From positions 62,001 through 126,000 of the forward strand of contig NZ_JMPR01000008.1 in NCBI RefSeq assembly GCF_000735525.1: DNA of 64,000 bases, given 5' to 3'. Positions 36,521 through 50,312 of this stretch are shown here, piece after piece. The position numbers were made by a program, and so were the translations under genes. This DNA comes from Tatumella ptyseos ATCC 33301. Lineage in GTDB: Bacteria; Pseudomonadota; Gammaproteobacteria; Enterobacterales; Enterobacteriaceae. The notes beneath the pieces were generated by a model. The model ran no database searches. It worked only from the letters and a program-made list of their open reading frames with translations, and was not told the origin of the DNA. Position 1 is the first letter of the stretch; every line of letters begins with the position of its first letter.

Positions 36521-37791
36521 AAAAGATACTGATATGCCTGCTGGCAGGCAGCATGCTGGCGGCCGGGAGCCTGTCGGCAAAGGCGGCGACCATGAATATC
36601 ACCGCATCCTTCACCCCGTCGGTAAGTAATCCGGAAAATAATACCTTTACAAACACCACACCAACGGGAGGATACTGCTCTACGTGGCCCCAATACTGTT
36701 CCGGCGTCAGTGTTGAGCTCCCGGGGATCATGGGAGTAAGCTCCAGGGCTATTCCCGCCAGACAGAATGCGGATAAAAGAGATGGACTATTTTTTAAAAT
36801 ACCGGTTACCCCACACAACGTGGTTGTGACAAACAGAGAAAATGGCGAGTCACATACTGTTAGCTTCAGAGCCAGTGCGTTTGGTGTTCAATTTACACCG
36901 GCCGGAGATAACAATGGCTGGGGAGCCGAAGGTCAGGGTACTCTGGGATACCCGGAGTATAGTGGCTCTAACGGATGCTCGTCTGGTGCGGGTGGACAGT
37001 TTGGAACAAGCGGAACAGCGACAAGATTTATCTGGAATTTTACCACAGCGGCTACAGCCGGCTGCTACCGGATAAGTATACTTGAGAGAGCTGCTGGCAT
37101 CAAATTCACCAATTACAATATGGGTTATATCCTGACAGCGCCGGACCCGCTGAAAATGGGAGCCGGGATATACGAAGGCTCGATAACTTATAGCGTGGGT
37201 CCGGGCGGTGATTTTGATTTTGGCGACAACATTCAGGTGAGTGATACTACGCTTACCATCAATTTCACTCTAACCGTGAACCACGAACTCAAACTCTCCA
37301 CCACAGCGGACAACCAGCAGGTTGCCCTGCAGCCCTGCGCCTCCGGAAAAGTGTGCACGGCGGAGGAAGGTGCCGCTAACTGGGAGCGTTGGATGATCAC
37401 CCGCGCCACCCCGGAGCTGACCGGCAGAAGTAATTTCAGCCTCTCCAGCTCGGGTACGTTCACGGTATATCTGCAATGTGAGCAGCAGAGCGGTTCAGAC
37501 TGTGCCCTGAAAAGCGATAACACCCCTTCACAGACGGTGCCCGTACAGAGCCTTTTAACATTGCCGCGTGGGATCGTGGACTCATCAACCGGCTCAGGGG
37601 TTTCAAAAAGACGGCTGGCCGCAGGCAGGGATTTAACGAAAAACGTTTTTGTGACGAAGTCATTCGGGGAGAACCAGGCCGGAAGTATTGATTTTCTGGT
37701 CAGCCGGAAAGACGTGGACACCATGCTGGAAACCCGCCCGGATACCTACCGGGGTGCCATTACGGTGATTTTTGACCCCAAAATTTACTGA
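36517..37791 (+). CDS. CblD/CfaE-type fimbrial tip adhesin
   Basis: A 424-residue protein with a signal peptide ending SAKA, in the CblD-like family of minor tip subunits that nucleate the alpha fimbria and bind the receptor. The N-terminal adhesin half (about 25-240) contains several Cys residues and Gly/Asn/Thr-rich loops; the C-terminal pilin-like half (about 245-424) ends in YRGAITVIFDPKIY, the donor-accepting groove. The two halves differ in base composition: 36841-36900 has about 28 G/C in 60, against about 39 in 60 at 37321-37380. That suggests exchange of the receptor-binding half. Confidence 0.82.
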   Translation: MKKILICLLAGSMLAAGSLSAKAATMNITASFTPSVSNPENNTFTNTTPTGGYCSTWPQYCSGVSVELPGIMGVSSRAIPARQNADKRDGLFFKIPVTPHNVVVTNRENGESHTVSFRASAFGVQFTPAGDNNGWGAEGQGTLGYPEYSGSNGCSSGAGGQFGTSGTATRFIWNFTTAATAGCYRISILERAAGIKFTNYNMGYILTAPDPLKMGAGIYEGSITYSVGPGGDFDFGDNIQVSDTTLTINFTLTVNHELKLSTTADNQQVALQPCASGKVCTAEEGAANWERWMITRATPELTGRSNFSLSSSGTFTVYLQCEQQSGSDCALKSDNTPSQTVPVQSLLTLPRGIVDSSTGSGVSKRRLAAGRDLTKNVFVTKSFGENQAGSIDFLVSRKDVDTMLETRPDTYRGAITVIFDPKIY

Positions 37792-37974
37792 GATATGCAG
37801 GGCTCTCCTCCCCGGAGAACAGATCTATGTTAACGGGTCGCAGTGAAAAACCAGGGGGGGTGTACGTCTGTTAAAGGCGACACTGGCGGACAGACAGTAT
37901 CAGTAATATGCCCGAGGGTGCCAGCATAGAATAATCACCGGGCAGGATGACGAAAATCACGTGCAGATCAGAGA

Positions 37975-38016
37975 TTAAAAGGCCCGGGTCGGCAGAATAC
38001 CGAACCCGGGCCTTTA
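37975..38016 (-). terminator. Intrinsic terminator of gyrB
   Basis: A strong stem of AAAGGCCCGGGT and ACCCGGGCCTTT (37978-37989 and 38004-38015) with a 14-nt loop, about 75 nt past the gyrB stop. Four Ts follow on the minus strand. It may also end the fimbrial transcript from the other side. The 37792-37974 part of the gap shows nothing else. Confidence 0.85.
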
Positions 38017-38089
38017 TAACCACTTAACATGAACTGTCCGGCTTTGTGGCTACAGTTCATTACCCATTTTTTAGCTCAGCAGCGAACGA

Positions 38090-41601
<3,512 letters not shown>

Positions 41602-41686
41602 AGAGCAGTCCGGAGGCGAGAAAAACGCATGACATAGAAACGATCCCCTGCAGACATCCTGCAGGGAATGGGGGCCGGGTACAGAA

Positions 41687-42787
41687 CTACAGACGCATCG
41701 GCATCACGACATAGGCAGCATGCTGACTGGCAACGTCTTCAATCTGCACACTGGAAACGGAATCAGTCAGCAGTAAGCGAACGTTTTCACATTTCAGAGC
41801 ATTCAGAACATCCAGTACATAGCTGACGTTGAAACCGATTTCGAGATCACTGCCCTGATAGTCCACGTCCAGGATCTCTTCAGCTTCTTCCTGCTCCGGG
41901 TTATTCGCGGTGATACGTAACTGATTTTCGGTGATAAACAGCCGTACTCCCCTGAATTTTTCATTAGAGAGGATCGCCGCACGGGCAAAAGCCTGCCGCA
42001 GGAGGTCACAACCGGCTTCCAGCGTCTTATCCGGATTTTTAGGGAGAACACGGCGGTAGTCAGGGAAACGTCCGTCCACCAGTTTGGAGGTAAAGATAAA
42101 GTCTCCCACATGTGCACGAATATTACTGCTGCCGATCTGCACCCGCAGAGGCGTATCTCCGCCGTCCAGCAACCGCACCAGTTCAACCACACCTTTACGC
42201 GGAACGATGACTGAATGGTCAGGTAAAGACTGGCCAACCGGCATCGAACATACCGCAAGGCGGTGTCCGTCGGTGGAGACCGTACGGAGTTCCTCCCCTT
42301 CGGTTTCAAACAACATTCCGTTCAGGTAATAGCGGACATCCTGATGGGCCATGGAAAACTGCGTGGCCTCAATCAGACGTTTCAGCGTTGCCTGAGGCAG
42401 AGTGAATTCAACTTCACTCTGCCAGTCATCAAGATTCGGAAAGTCACTGGCCGGCAAAGTAGATAACGAGAAACGACTGCGTCCTGAACGCACCAGTATT
42501 CTGTCACCTTCCAGGATGACATGAATTTCAGCACCGTCAGGTAATCCCCGGCAGATATCCAGGAATTTACGCGCAGGCACGGTCGTCGCCCCGGGTTCAT
42601 GGGGCTGACTGAGCGATACCCGGGCGACCATCTCCATTTCGAGATCAGTCCCGGTAAGCGATAAGGCACCTTCGCTCACCTGCAATAACAGGTTGCCGAG
42701 GATCGGAAGTGTCGGACGTCCCCCCAGGGGGCCGCTCACTTGCTGTAAGGGTTTGAGCAATTGCTCTCTTTCAACAATAAATTTCAT
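41687..42787 (-). CDS. dnaN: DNA polymerase III beta sliding clamp
   Basis: A 366-residue clamp protein (E. coli 366), three tandem clamp folds. It begins 4 nt after the dnaA stop. The conserved C terminus ends [10 protein letters not shown], which forms the partner-binding cleft. As in E. coli, extra dnaN promoters are expected inside dnaA, but none was assigned here. Confidence 0.98.
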   Translation of the reverse strand: MKFIVEREQLLKPLQQVSGPLGGRPTLPILGNLLLQVSEGALSLTGTDLEMEMVARVSLSQPHEPGATTVPARKFLDICRGLPDGAEIHVILEGDRILVRSGRSRFSLSTLPASDFPNLDDWQSEVEFTLPQATLKRLIEATQFSMAHQDVRYYLNGMLFETEGEELRTVSTDGHRLAVCSMPVGQSLPDHSVIVPRKGVVELVRLLDGGDTPLRVQIGSSNIRAHVGDFIFTSKLVDGRFPDYRRVLPKNPDKTLEAGCDLLRQAFARAAILSNEKFRGVRLFITENQLRITANNPEQEEAEEILDVDYQGSDLEIGFNVSYVLDVLNALKCENVRLLLTDSVSSVQIEDVASQHAAYVVMPMRL

Positions 42788-42791
42788 AGCG

Positions 42792-44207
42792 TCAGGAAGA
42801 TAATGTTCTGATTAAATTGGAGAAATCTTCTTTGATGTCGTGACTTTCTTCACGTAACTGCTCTATTTTCCGGCAGGCGTGGAGGACTGTGGTATGGTCC
42901 CGTCCGCCAAAAGCATCACCGATTTCCGGCAGACTATGGTTCGTCAGTTCTTTTGCCATCGCCATCGCCATCTGACGCGGTCTGGCCACCGAGCGCGAAC
43001 GTCGTTTTGATAACAGGTCCGCCACCTTAATTTTATAGTATTCTGCAACGGTTTTCTGAATATTATCGATAGTGACCAGTTTTTCCTGCAATGCCAGCAA
43101 ATCCCGCAGCGCTTCACGAACAAAGTCGATCGTTATCGCCCTGCCGGTAAAGTTTGCATTGGCAATGACACGGTTCAGTGCCCCTTCCAGCTCACGGACA
43201 TTAGAGCGCAGACGTTTAGCAATAAAGAAGGCGACTTCGCCAGGCAAACGAATTTTATTTTCGTCCGCTTTTTTCATAAGAATAGCGACGCGGGTCTCAA
43301 GCTCTGGCGGTTCAATGGCCACCGTCAGACCCCAGCCAAAGCGTGACTTCAGGCGATCTTCTACCCCATTGATCTCTTTCGGATACCGATCCGAGGTCAG
43401 GATAATTTGCTGATTACCTTCCAGCAACGCATTGAAGGTATGAAAAAACTCTTCCTGCGAACGCTCTTTATTCGCAAAAAACTGAATATCATCGATAAGC
43501 AGCGCATCCACAGAACGGTAATAGCGTTTAAATTCTTCAATAGCATTGTTCTGCAACGCTTTTACCATATCCTGTACAAAGCGTTCCGAGTGCATATAAA
43601 CAATTTTAGCATTCGGTTTTCTGGCAATAATACCGTTACCGACGGCATGTAACAGGTGAGTTTTCCCCAGGCCTGTACCGCCATACAGAAATAACGGATT
43701 ATAAGCGCCACCCGGGTTCTCAGCGACCTGCCGTGCGGCCGCACGGGCCAACTGGTTCGACTTACCTTCGACAAAGTTATCAAAGTTATGCCGGCTATTC
43801 ACATTTGAGCGATAAGCCGCTTGCACAGGAGCAGGGACGTTATCCCAGCTGGGGCGGCCATCATGGCTGGGTGCCGATGGCTGACGTACCGGAGGGATCG
43901 GTTGCGAAATATTCTGAACGGCAACCGTATTCGCTGCAGGGGCCACCGGCGCTGCCGCGGCGGGCCGTGCACCCACTTCAAAACGCAATACCGGAATATC
44001 CGAGCCGCAAAACTCATTCAGCAGGCCATTAATACTATTAATGTATTTATCCCGCACCCAGTCGAGTACAAAGCGGTTTGGTGCATACAGAGCCAGAGTG
44101 TTGTCGTTCAATTCAGCCTGTAAAGGACGGATCCACATACTGAATTCAGTGGCAGGTAATTCATCCTGCAAACGGGTAAGGCACTGTTGCCAAAGCGTTA
44201 GTGACAC
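42792..44207 (-). CDS. dnaA: Chromosomal replication initiator DnaA
   Basis: A 471-residue initiator (E. coli 467) starting at GTG ([20 protein letters not shown]) with GGAG 6 nt upstream; a 523-residue frame upstream has no homology. Domain I (1-85) precedes a variable linker rich in Ala and Pro, then AAA+ domain III with Walker [14 protein letters not shown] and Walker [11 protein letters not shown], and DNA-binding domain IV with [19 protein letters not shown] consensus DnaA box upstream supports autoregulation. Confidence 0.99.
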   Translation of the reverse strand: MSLTLWQQCLTRLQDELPATEFSMWIRPLQAELNDNTLALYAPNRFVLDWVRDKYINSINGLLNEFCGSDIPVLRFEVGARPAAAAPVAPAANTVAVQNISQPIPPVRQPSAPSHDGRPSWDNVPAPVQAAYRSNVNSRHNFDNFVEGKSNQLARAAARQVAENPGGAYNPLFLYGGTGLGKTHLLHAVGNGIIARKPNAKIVYMHSERFVQDMVKALQNNAIEEFKRYYRSVDALLIDDIQFFANKERSQEEFFHTFNALLEGNQQIILTSDRYPKEINGVEDRLKSRFGWGLTVAIEPPELETRVAILMKKADENKIRLPGEVAFFIAKRLRSNVRELEGALNRVIANANFTGRAITIDFVREALRDLLALQEKLVTIDNIQKTVAEYYKIKVADLLSKRRSRSVARPRQMAMAMAKELTNHSLPEIGDAFGGRDHTTVLHACRKIEQLREESHDIKEDFSNLIRTLSS

Positions 44208-44413
44208 GGCGGACTCCACTGGTACAAAAATAAGACAAGAAATGGTGCTAATCTTTTGAAAAAACGGGTTATTGATGCAGACGGAGAAATCGCCTGCTGC
44301 AACGATCTGCAATTCATTCCCGCCGTGCGTCCCGAAAGGATCGCCAACGGAACGACGGATCATAACGCAAAGCGGGCAAGAGATCTTCCTTTTCTACACC
44401 GATTTCTCCCATT

Positions 44414-44422
44414 TTATCCACA
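44414..44422 (+). promoter_or_regulatory. DnaA box upstream of dnaA
   Basis: TTATCCACA is a perfect high-affinity DnaA box, about 207 nt before the dnaA start. In E. coli a box lies between the two dnaA promoters and mediates autorepression. Confidence 0.8.
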
Positions 44423-44687
44423 GGATTTCAGAATGACACCGGGCAAGTCACGCTCTGCGATAAAAGAAAAAACCGGTCATATTGCAGATTTCTCCCGCTT
44501 CCCCGTCAGATAACGGTCATTTCAGAGCCTGTGATCGACAGATGATCCTGAAGGATCCTTGCTCTTTATAAGGAAGCCCGTATAATTCTCATCCTGTTTG
44601 CATCCCGAAGTAGCGCCCGGCGTCACTGAAATGGTTGCAGACAGACTTTTATCGGGGCATAAAGGTGTCATTATTAGCGGAAGTAAA

Positions 44688-44716
44688 TTGACTCAGGACT
44701 GTACAGTTATTACAAT
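44688..44716 (+). promoter_or_regulatory. rpmH promoter
   Basis: TTGACT (44688-44693), a 17-nt spacer and TACAAT (44711-44716) are near consensus for sigma-70. The start point would be near 44723, leaving a 90-nt leader before rpmH. Confidence 0.8.
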
Positions 44717-44802
44717 CCCGCCTCTTTAAATAAAATACACTGAGGCGTCGGTCGGTTTACTGACTCTGCTACGCGTCACCAAGTGAACATTCTCAAGTTT
44801 AG

Positions 44803-44955
<153 letters not shown>

Positions 44956-44969
44956 TAAAGCTAACCCTG

Positions 44970-45329
44970 GTGGGTAAGCTCGCATTTCCCAGGGAGTTAC
45001 GTTTGTTAACTCCCAATCATTTCACTTTCGTCTTCCAGCAGCCACAACGAGCTGGCACGCCGCAATTGACTATTCTCGGCCGCCAGAATTCGCTGGGGCA
45101 TCCCCGCATCGGTCTCACCGTCGCCAAGAAACACGTGAAACGGGCACACGAACGTAACCGGATTAAACGTTTAACCCGGGAAAGTTTTCGTTTGCGCCAG
45201 CACGAGCTTCCGGCTATGGATTTTGTCATCGTTGCCAAAAAAGGGATAGCTGAACTGGATAACCACACACTGACGGAAGTGTTGGAGAAACTATGGCGTC
45301 GTCATTGTCGCCTGGCGCGCGGCTCCTGA
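44970..45329 (+). CDS. rnpA: Ribonuclease P protein component
   Basis: A 119-residue basic protein (E. coli 119) that binds the RNase P RNA for tRNA 5' processing. The RNR box [15 protein letters not shown] is intact. It starts at GTG as in E. coli, 14 nt after rpmH, and its 3' end overlaps yidD by 37 nt. Confidence 0.98.
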   Translation: MGKLAFPRELRLLTPNHFTFVFQQPQRAGTPQLTILGRQNSLGHPRIGLTVAKKHVKRAHERNRIKRLTRESFRLRQHELPAMDFVIVAKKGIAELDNHTLTEVLEKLWRRHCRLARGS

Positions 45330-45550
45330 TTGTTCTTATCCGCGTTTACCAACGGGCAATAAGTCCTCTTCTGGGGCCTCATTGCCGTTTCAATCCAACC
45401 TGTTCCCATTACGGGATAGAAGCCTTACGTCGTTTCGGGGTGGTAAAAGGCAGTTGGTTGACGGTGAAACGCGTATTAAAATGCCATCCTTTACATGCGG
45501 GTGGTGACGATCCTGTGCCGCCAAAAAACACTGATACCAGAGAAAACTAA
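45293..45550 (+). CDS. yidD: Membrane protein insertion efficiency factor YidD
   Basis: An 85-residue protein (E. coli 85) with the conserved [16 protein letters not shown] motif (about residues 30-45). It assists YidC-dependent insertion at the inner membrane. It overlaps rnpA by 37 nt in another frame and ends 2 nt before yidC. Confidence 0.96.
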   Translation: MASSLSPGARLLIVLIRVYQRAISPLLGPHCRFNPTCSHYGIEALRRFGVVKGSWLTVKRVLKCHPLHAGGDDPVPPKNTDTREN

Positions 45551-45552
45551 CG

Positions 45553-47196
45553 ATGGATTCGCAACGCAATCTTTTTTTCATCGCTTTTCTGTTTGTGTCT
45601 TTTATGATCTGGCAAGCCTGGCAGACGGACCACAATCCACAGCCACAGCAAACTCAGACCACTCAGAATACGAACAGCACCGCAGGTGATGCTGCAAACC
45701 AGGGCGTCCCCGCCAGTGGTGAAGGCAAAACGATTACAGTTAAGACAGACGTCTTGTCTGTTGAGATTAATACCCGTGGCGGTGATGTAGAGCAGGCACA
45801 ATTACTGGCCTACTCTGACAAACTGGGCTCTTCCAAGCCTTTCCAGTTGCTGGAAACGTCTCCTGACTTCCTGTATCAGGCACAAAGTGGTTTAACCGGC
45901 CGTAATGGTCCGGATAATCCTGCCAATGGTGCCCGTCCTTTATACACCGCGACTCAGCAAAGCTACCAGCTAGCCGATGGCCAGACCGAACTGCGCGTTC
46001 CGCTGACCTGGACCGGTGAAAATGGCGTGGTTTATACCAAAACCTTCGTCTTCAAGCGTGGTGGTTACTCGGTCGATGTTGATTACCACATCGATAATGC
46101 TTCAGCACAGCCTCTGGAAGTTTCCATGTTTGGCCAGCTGAAACAAACTATCGCGCTGCCAAAAGATCGCCAGACCGGGAGCAACAACTTCGCGTTGCAT
46201 ACCTTCCGTGGCGCAGCGTACTCCACCAGCAATGAAAAGTATGAGAAATATAAGTTCGATACCATTGCTGATAACGAGAACCTGAACGTCAGTACTGATA
46301 ACGGCTGGGTAGCCATGTTACAACAGTACTTCGCGACAGCATGGGTTCCGCGTACTGCCGGCAGTAACACCCTGTATACCAGCGCTCCGGGCACCGGCCT
46401 GGCTGCGGTAGGGTACAAATCTGCGCCAGTGACTATCGCTGCAGGTGCACAGCAGGATCTGAACGCGACCCTGTGGGTCGGACCGGAACTGCAGGATCAG
46501 ATGGCAGCCATCTCTCCTCACCTGGACTTAACCGTAGATTACGGGTGGTTATGGTTTATTTCTCAGCCGCTGTTCAAACTGCTGAAATTTATCCACAGCT
46601 TTATCGGTAACTGGGGCTTCTCCATTATCGTTATCACCTTTATTGTCCGTGGTATCATGTACCCGCTGACGCGTGCGCAATACACCTCAATGGCGAAAAT
46701 GCGCATGCTGCAACCCAAAATTCAGGCAATGCGTGAGCGCCTGGGTGATGATAAGCAGCGTATCAGTCAGGAAATGATGGCACTGTACAAAGAAGAGAAA
46801 GTGAACCCTCTGGGAGGGTGTCTGCCTCTGGTTATCCAGATGCCTATCTTCCTGGCGCTGTACTATATGCTGATGGGCTCAATTGAGCTGCGTCACGCGC
46901 CGTTCATTCTGTGGATCCACGACCTGTCCGCTCAGGACCCGTACTATATCCTGCCGGTATTAATGGGTCTGACCATGTTCTTCATTCAGAAGATGTCGCC
47001 GACGACGGTCACTGACCCGATGCAGCAGAAGATCATGACCTTTATGCCGGTCATCTTTACGGTCTTCTTCCTGTGGTTCCCATCAGGTCTGGTGCTGTAT
47101 TACATCGTGAGTAACCTGGTGACGATACTTCAGCAGCAGCTGATTTACCGTGGTCTGGAAAAACGCGGTCTGCACAGCCGTAAGAAAAAAGCCTGA
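45553..47196 (+). CDS. yidC: Membrane protein insertase YidC
   Basis: A 547-residue insertase (E. coli 548). An N-terminal helix (about 6-22) precedes a low-complexity Thr/Gln/Asn linker, the periplasmic P1 domain (about 55-340) and five C-terminal helices forming the hydrophilic groove; the [11 protein letters not shown]-like start of the core is present. It works alone or with SecYEG. A terminator follows. Confidence 0.98.
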   Translation: MDSQRNLFFIAFLFVSFMIWQAWQTDHNPQPQQTQTTQNTNSTAGDAANQGVPASGEGKTITVKTDVLSVEINTRGGDVEQAQLLAYSDKLGSSKPFQLLETSPDFLYQAQSGLTGRNGPDNPANGARPLYTATQQSYQLADGQTELRVPLTWTGENGVVYTKTFVFKRGGYSVDVDYHIDNASAQPLEVSMFGQLKQTIALPKDRQTGSNNFALHTFRGAAYSTSNEKYEKYKFDTIADNENLNVSTDNGWVAMLQQYFATAWVPRTAGSNTLYTSAPGTGLAAVGYKSAPVTIAAGAQQDLNATLWVGPELQDQMAAISPHLDLTVDYGWLWFISQPLFKLLKFIHSFIGNWGFSIIVITFIVRGIMYPLTRAQYTSMAKMRMLQPKIQAMRERLGDDKQRISQEMMALYKEEKVNPLGGCLPLVIQMPIFLALYYMLMGSIELRHAPFILWIHDLSAQDPYYILPVLMGLTMFFIQKMSPTTVTDPMQQKIMTFMPVIFTVFFLWFPSGLVLYYIVSNLVTILQQQLIYRGLEKRGLHSRKKKA

Positions 47197-47248
47197 CGGC
47201 TATCACGTAGCCTAGCTGCGTGATAATCCCGATAACTCAGGATATGAT

Positions 47249-47276
47249 AAGGCGGTCATCTGACCGCCTTTTTTTA
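47249..47276 (+). terminator. Intrinsic terminator after yidC
   Basis: GGCGGTCA (47251-47258), loop TC, TGACCGCC (47261-47268), then seven Ts. It separates yidC from mnmE, which must then have its own promoter or rely on read-through. Confidence 0.93.
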
Positions 47277-47296
47277 TTGGTAAAGAGAGAACAGTT

Positions 47297-48661
47297 ATGA
47301 GCCACAGCGATACTATCGTCGCCCAGGCAACGCCCCCGGGTCGCGGAGGAGTCGGTATATTAAGAATTTCCGGCCCGCATGCCGCCGGCATCGCACAACA
47401 GATCCTGGGGAAACTCCCGAAACCCCGTTATGCAGATTACCTCCCCTTCCTGGATGCAGAGGGCTCGGTTCTGGATCAGGGCATTGCGTTGTGGTTTCCC
47501 GGGCCAAACTCCTTCACAGGCGAAGATGTGCTGGAACTGCAGGGACACGGCGGACCGGTCATCCTGGATCTGTTACTGAAACGCATTGCCGGACTGCCGG
47601 GTGTACGTATTGCAAGACCGGGTGAGTTCTCTGAACGTGCGTTTCTGAACGATAAACTGGACCTTGCCCAGGCAGAAGCTATCGCCGATTTAATCGATGC
47701 CAGTTCGGAACAGGCAGCCCGTTCGGCGGTGAACTCCTTACAGGGCGTATTTTCTACCCGGGTGAACCTGCTGGTGGAAGCCCTGACCCATCTGCGTATT
47801 TACGTGGAAGCCGCTATCGACTTCCCGGATGAAGAAATCGACTTCCTCTCTGACGGCAAAATTGAAGCACAGTTAGCACAGGTGATTAATGATCTGGAGG
47901 CGGTGCGGAGTGAAGCACGCCAGGGAAGCCTGCTGCGCGAAGGTATGAAGGTGGTGATCGCCGGACGTCCGAATGCCGGTAAATCCAGCCTGCTCAACGC
48001 ACTGGCGGGGCGCGAAGCGGCGATTGTGACCGATATTGCCGGCACCACCCGCGATGTGTTGCGTGAACATATTCATATTGATGGTATGCCGCTGCATATC
48101 ATTGATACGGCCGGGTTGCGTGAAGCCAGCGACGAGGTCGAACGCATCGGTATTGAGCGCGCATGGCAGGAGATTGAACAGGCCGATCACGTCCTGTTTA
48201 TGGTTGACGGCACCACCACCACCGATACCGATCCCCGGCATATCTGGCCGGACTTTATCTCTCGTCTGCCGGAAGCATTGCCGGTGACCGTCATCCGCAA
48301 CAAAGCCGATATCACCGGTGAGTCTCCCGGAGCAGAATCAGAGGCCGGCCATACCTTAATCCGTTTATCGGCCCGTACCGGGGGGGGCATCGATACGCTG
48401 CGTGAGCATCTGAAACAGAGTATGGGCTTTTCCGGGAATATCGAAGGCGGCTTTATTGCCAGACGCCGTCACCTCGAGGCTCTGGAGCTGGCAGGAACAC
48501 ACCTTCTGCAGGGCAGAGGACAGTTACTGGATGCCCGGGCCGGAGAGCTGCTGGCCGAAGAATTGCGCCTGGCACAACTGGCGCTGAGTGAAATTACCGG
48601 AGAGTTCACTGCGGATGACCTGCTGGGACGGATTTTCTCCAGCTTCTGTATTGGTAAATAA
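47297..48661 (+). CDS. mnmE: tRNA-5-carboxymethylaminomethyl-2-thiouridine GTPase MnmE
   Basis: A 454-residue GTPase, same length as E. coli. The N-terminal domain starts [20 protein letters not shown]; the G domain has [14 protein letters not shown] and DIAGTTRD, then DTAGLRE. The C-terminal CIGK holds the essential Cys. With MnmG it makes wobble uridine 5-carboxymethylaminomethyl. mnmG is not in the window. Confidence 0.98.
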   Translation: MSHSDTIVAQATPPGRGGVGILRISGPHAAGIAQQILGKLPKPRYADYLPFLDAEGSVLDQGIALWFPGPNSFTGEDVLELQGHGGPVILDLLLKRIAGLPGVRIARPGEFSERAFLNDKLDLAQAEAIADLIDASSEQAARSAVNSLQGVFSTRVNLLVEALTHLRIYVEAAIDFPDEEIDFLSDGKIEAQLAQVINDLEAVRSEARQGSLLREGMKVVIAGRPNAGKSSLLNALAGREAAIVTDIAGTTRDVLREHIHIDGMPLHIIDTAGLREASDEVERIGIERAWQEIEQADHVLFMVDGTTTTDTDPRHIWPDFISRLPEALPVTVIRNKADITGESPGAESEAGHTLIRLSARTGGGIDTLREHLKQSMGFSGNIEGGFIARRRHLEALELAGTHLLQGRGQLLDARAGELLAEELRLAQLALSEITGEFTADDLLGRIFSSFCIGK

Positions 48662-48666
48662 ACCGG

Positions 48667-48695
48667 ATACCGGCCCTTCAGGGCCGGTATATTTT
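48667..48695. terminator. Terminator after mnmE
   Basis: ATACCGGCCC (48667-48676) and GGGCCGGTAT (48681-48690) pair perfectly around TTCA. It lies between the converging mnmE and SPFH-protein genes; the T-tract is short (ATTTT). Confidence 0.8.
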
Positions 48696-49648
48696 CAGGA
48701 AGACCGTTTGTTTCCGGACGGAGAATCTGTCGCCGCTTCAGCACCCACGGACATCAGGGCTCCGGCATTCAGTAATCCCCCCACTGCCTGTGCCAGATCC
48801 GCCGGCATGGCGATAACCTTCGTATTATTACTTTTGGAAAGATCCCCGAGCGTCGCCACATAATTGTTCGCCAACTGGAATGACATCGCCTCATGCCCTC
48901 CGGCGCTGTTCAGAGCGTATGCCAGCTGTTCCGTCGCTTTTTTCTGTCCGGCGGCCAGTGTTTCAATCGCCTCAGCTTCCCGTCGTGATGCTTCAAGCTT
49001 TGCTTCAGCATCCAGGATCATGGCCTGCTTTTTCCCCTCGGCTTCACGTATGGCTGCATTCTTGTTCCCTTCGGCACGGGTTTCCGTCGCTTTACGCTCC
49101 CGCTCTGCGGCGGCCTGTTGTTCCATCGATTTGCGCATAGAATCTGATGGCGTAATATCCTGAATATCAACGGTCCTCAGGATCAGCCCCCAGTCATTCA
49201 TCTGTTCTTCCATATTCGCCCGCAAATTAATCGCCAGTTGATCGCGATTGGATAACGTATCATCCAGATTCATTCCCCCGACGGCATTACGAATGGTGGT
49301 CATCACCAGGTTCTGCACCGCAGCACTATAACTGTCGATGCCGTAGGCGGCTTTATTCGGGTCTGCAATACGGATAAAGCAGATGGCGTTGACCCCGACC
49401 GTCGCATTATCTTTGGTGATCCCTTCGATACCTTTCACTTCAAACATCTGATCTTTCGCCGACATTTTATAGGCGACGACATCCAGAAACGGGATCAGGA
49501 TGTTCAGCCCCGGATTAAGAGTACTGTGATATTTTCCCAGACGCTCCACAATCCACTGATCTGCCTGCGGCACAATGCGTACGCATTTAAAGAACGTAAT
49601 CGCCAGTAAAATAATGATTAAACCTGATGCAAACAGCCCCGATGACAT
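48695..49648 (-). CDS. SPFH/band-7 membrane protein (QmcA/stomatin-like)
   Basis: A 317-residue protein with one N-terminal membrane helix (about 5-22), an SPFH domain (about 25-190, with IVPQADQWIVERLGKY and LNPGLNILIPFLD) and an Ala/Glu-rich coiled coil (about 185-250). It pairs with an NfeD-family gene just upstream, the usual arrangement for membrane-microdomain scaffolds. It is clearly divergent from E. coli QmcA. Role unknown. Confidence 0.85.
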   Translation of the reverse strand: MSSGLFASGLIIILLAITFFKCVRIVPQADQWIVERLGKYHSTLNPGLNILIPFLDVVAYKMSAKDQMFEVKGIEGITKDNATVGVNAICFIRIADPNKAAYGIDSYSAAVQNLVMTTIRNAVGGMNLDDTLSNRDQLAINLRANMEEQMNDWGLILRTVDIQDITPSDSMRKSMEQQAAAERERKATETRAEGNKNAAIREAEGKKQAMILDAEAKLEASRREAEAIETLAAGQKKATEQLAYALNSAGGHEAMSFQLANNYVATLGDLSKSNNTKVIAMPADLAQAVGGLLNAGALMSVGAEAATDSPSGNKRSS

Positions 49649-49673
49649 AGTACTCCCTCTCTCATGTAGTAAA

Positions 49674-50114
49674 TTAGATAGCTGTAACCTTTACCTGTCC
49701 TTCGCCAATCATCGCGACTACCGTTACACGCGCCTGACGGGGTAAAGACTCATCACTGATACAGGGCCACTCCTGACGTCCCTGAACCGGTTTACTCAGT
49801 AACAATTTTCCGGTCTCCCCCGGCACTAATGCCGAAGCCAGAATCCCTTGCTGCCCCACCAGCGGTTCCGCGAGATATTTTTCGGGCGGACTACGGATCC
49901 AGCGAACCCAGACCCAGGCACAAAGCAATGACGCCACCACCCAGATAAGTAACTGCCCCGCCAGGGATAATGCCGGAACGATCAGCACGACCAGCGCCGG
50001 TACCATGGCAGCAATGGCCATCCAGAGGCCAAAAAATGTGACTGTCATCAGTTCTGCCAGCGCAAAAAGCGCAGCAATGGCTATCCAGAACCAGAATATT
50101 GTGGTTATTTCCAT
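49674..50114 (-). CDS. NfeD-family (YbbJ-like) membrane protein
   Basis: A 146-residue protein with three or four hydrophobic helices in its first 80 residues and a C-terminal OB-like domain (about 85-146), the short NfeD form without a ClpP-like protease domain. The ATG at 50114 follows GGGGGGAG; the longer frame adds 15 residues. It is the partner of the SPFH protein encoded 25 nt downstream. Confidence 0.87.
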   Translation of the reverse strand: MEITTIFWFWIAIAALFALAELMTVTFFGLWMAIAAMVPALVVLIVPALSLAGQLLIWVVASLLCAWVWVRWIRSPPEKYLAEPLVGQQGILASALVPGETGKLLLSKPVQGRQEWPCISDESLPRQARVTVVAMIGEGQVKVTAI

Positions 50115-50281
50115 ACTCCCCCCTGCTGAAAATACCGGATCCCGTGATGTCCGCTTCACGTTTCAAGGCAGCAATGGGCCGGTAACTGCTGGCGCTATCT
50201 TGCCTGAAAAAACCACAAAACTCCTAATTCAGGATCAATTATGAGAGATAAGGCCGTTTACAGGCCCCGGGGGGATACAGG

Positions 50282-50307
50282 AAAAACCGGCGGGGAGACC
50301 CCACCGG
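50282..50307 (-). terminator. Intrinsic terminator of the microcin export operon
   Basis: On the minus strand CCGGTGGGG, loop TCT, CCCCGCCGG (one T-G pair) then five Ts, starting just after the exporter stop. It closes the cluster on this side. Confidence 0.93.
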
Positions 50308-50312
50308 TGGGT

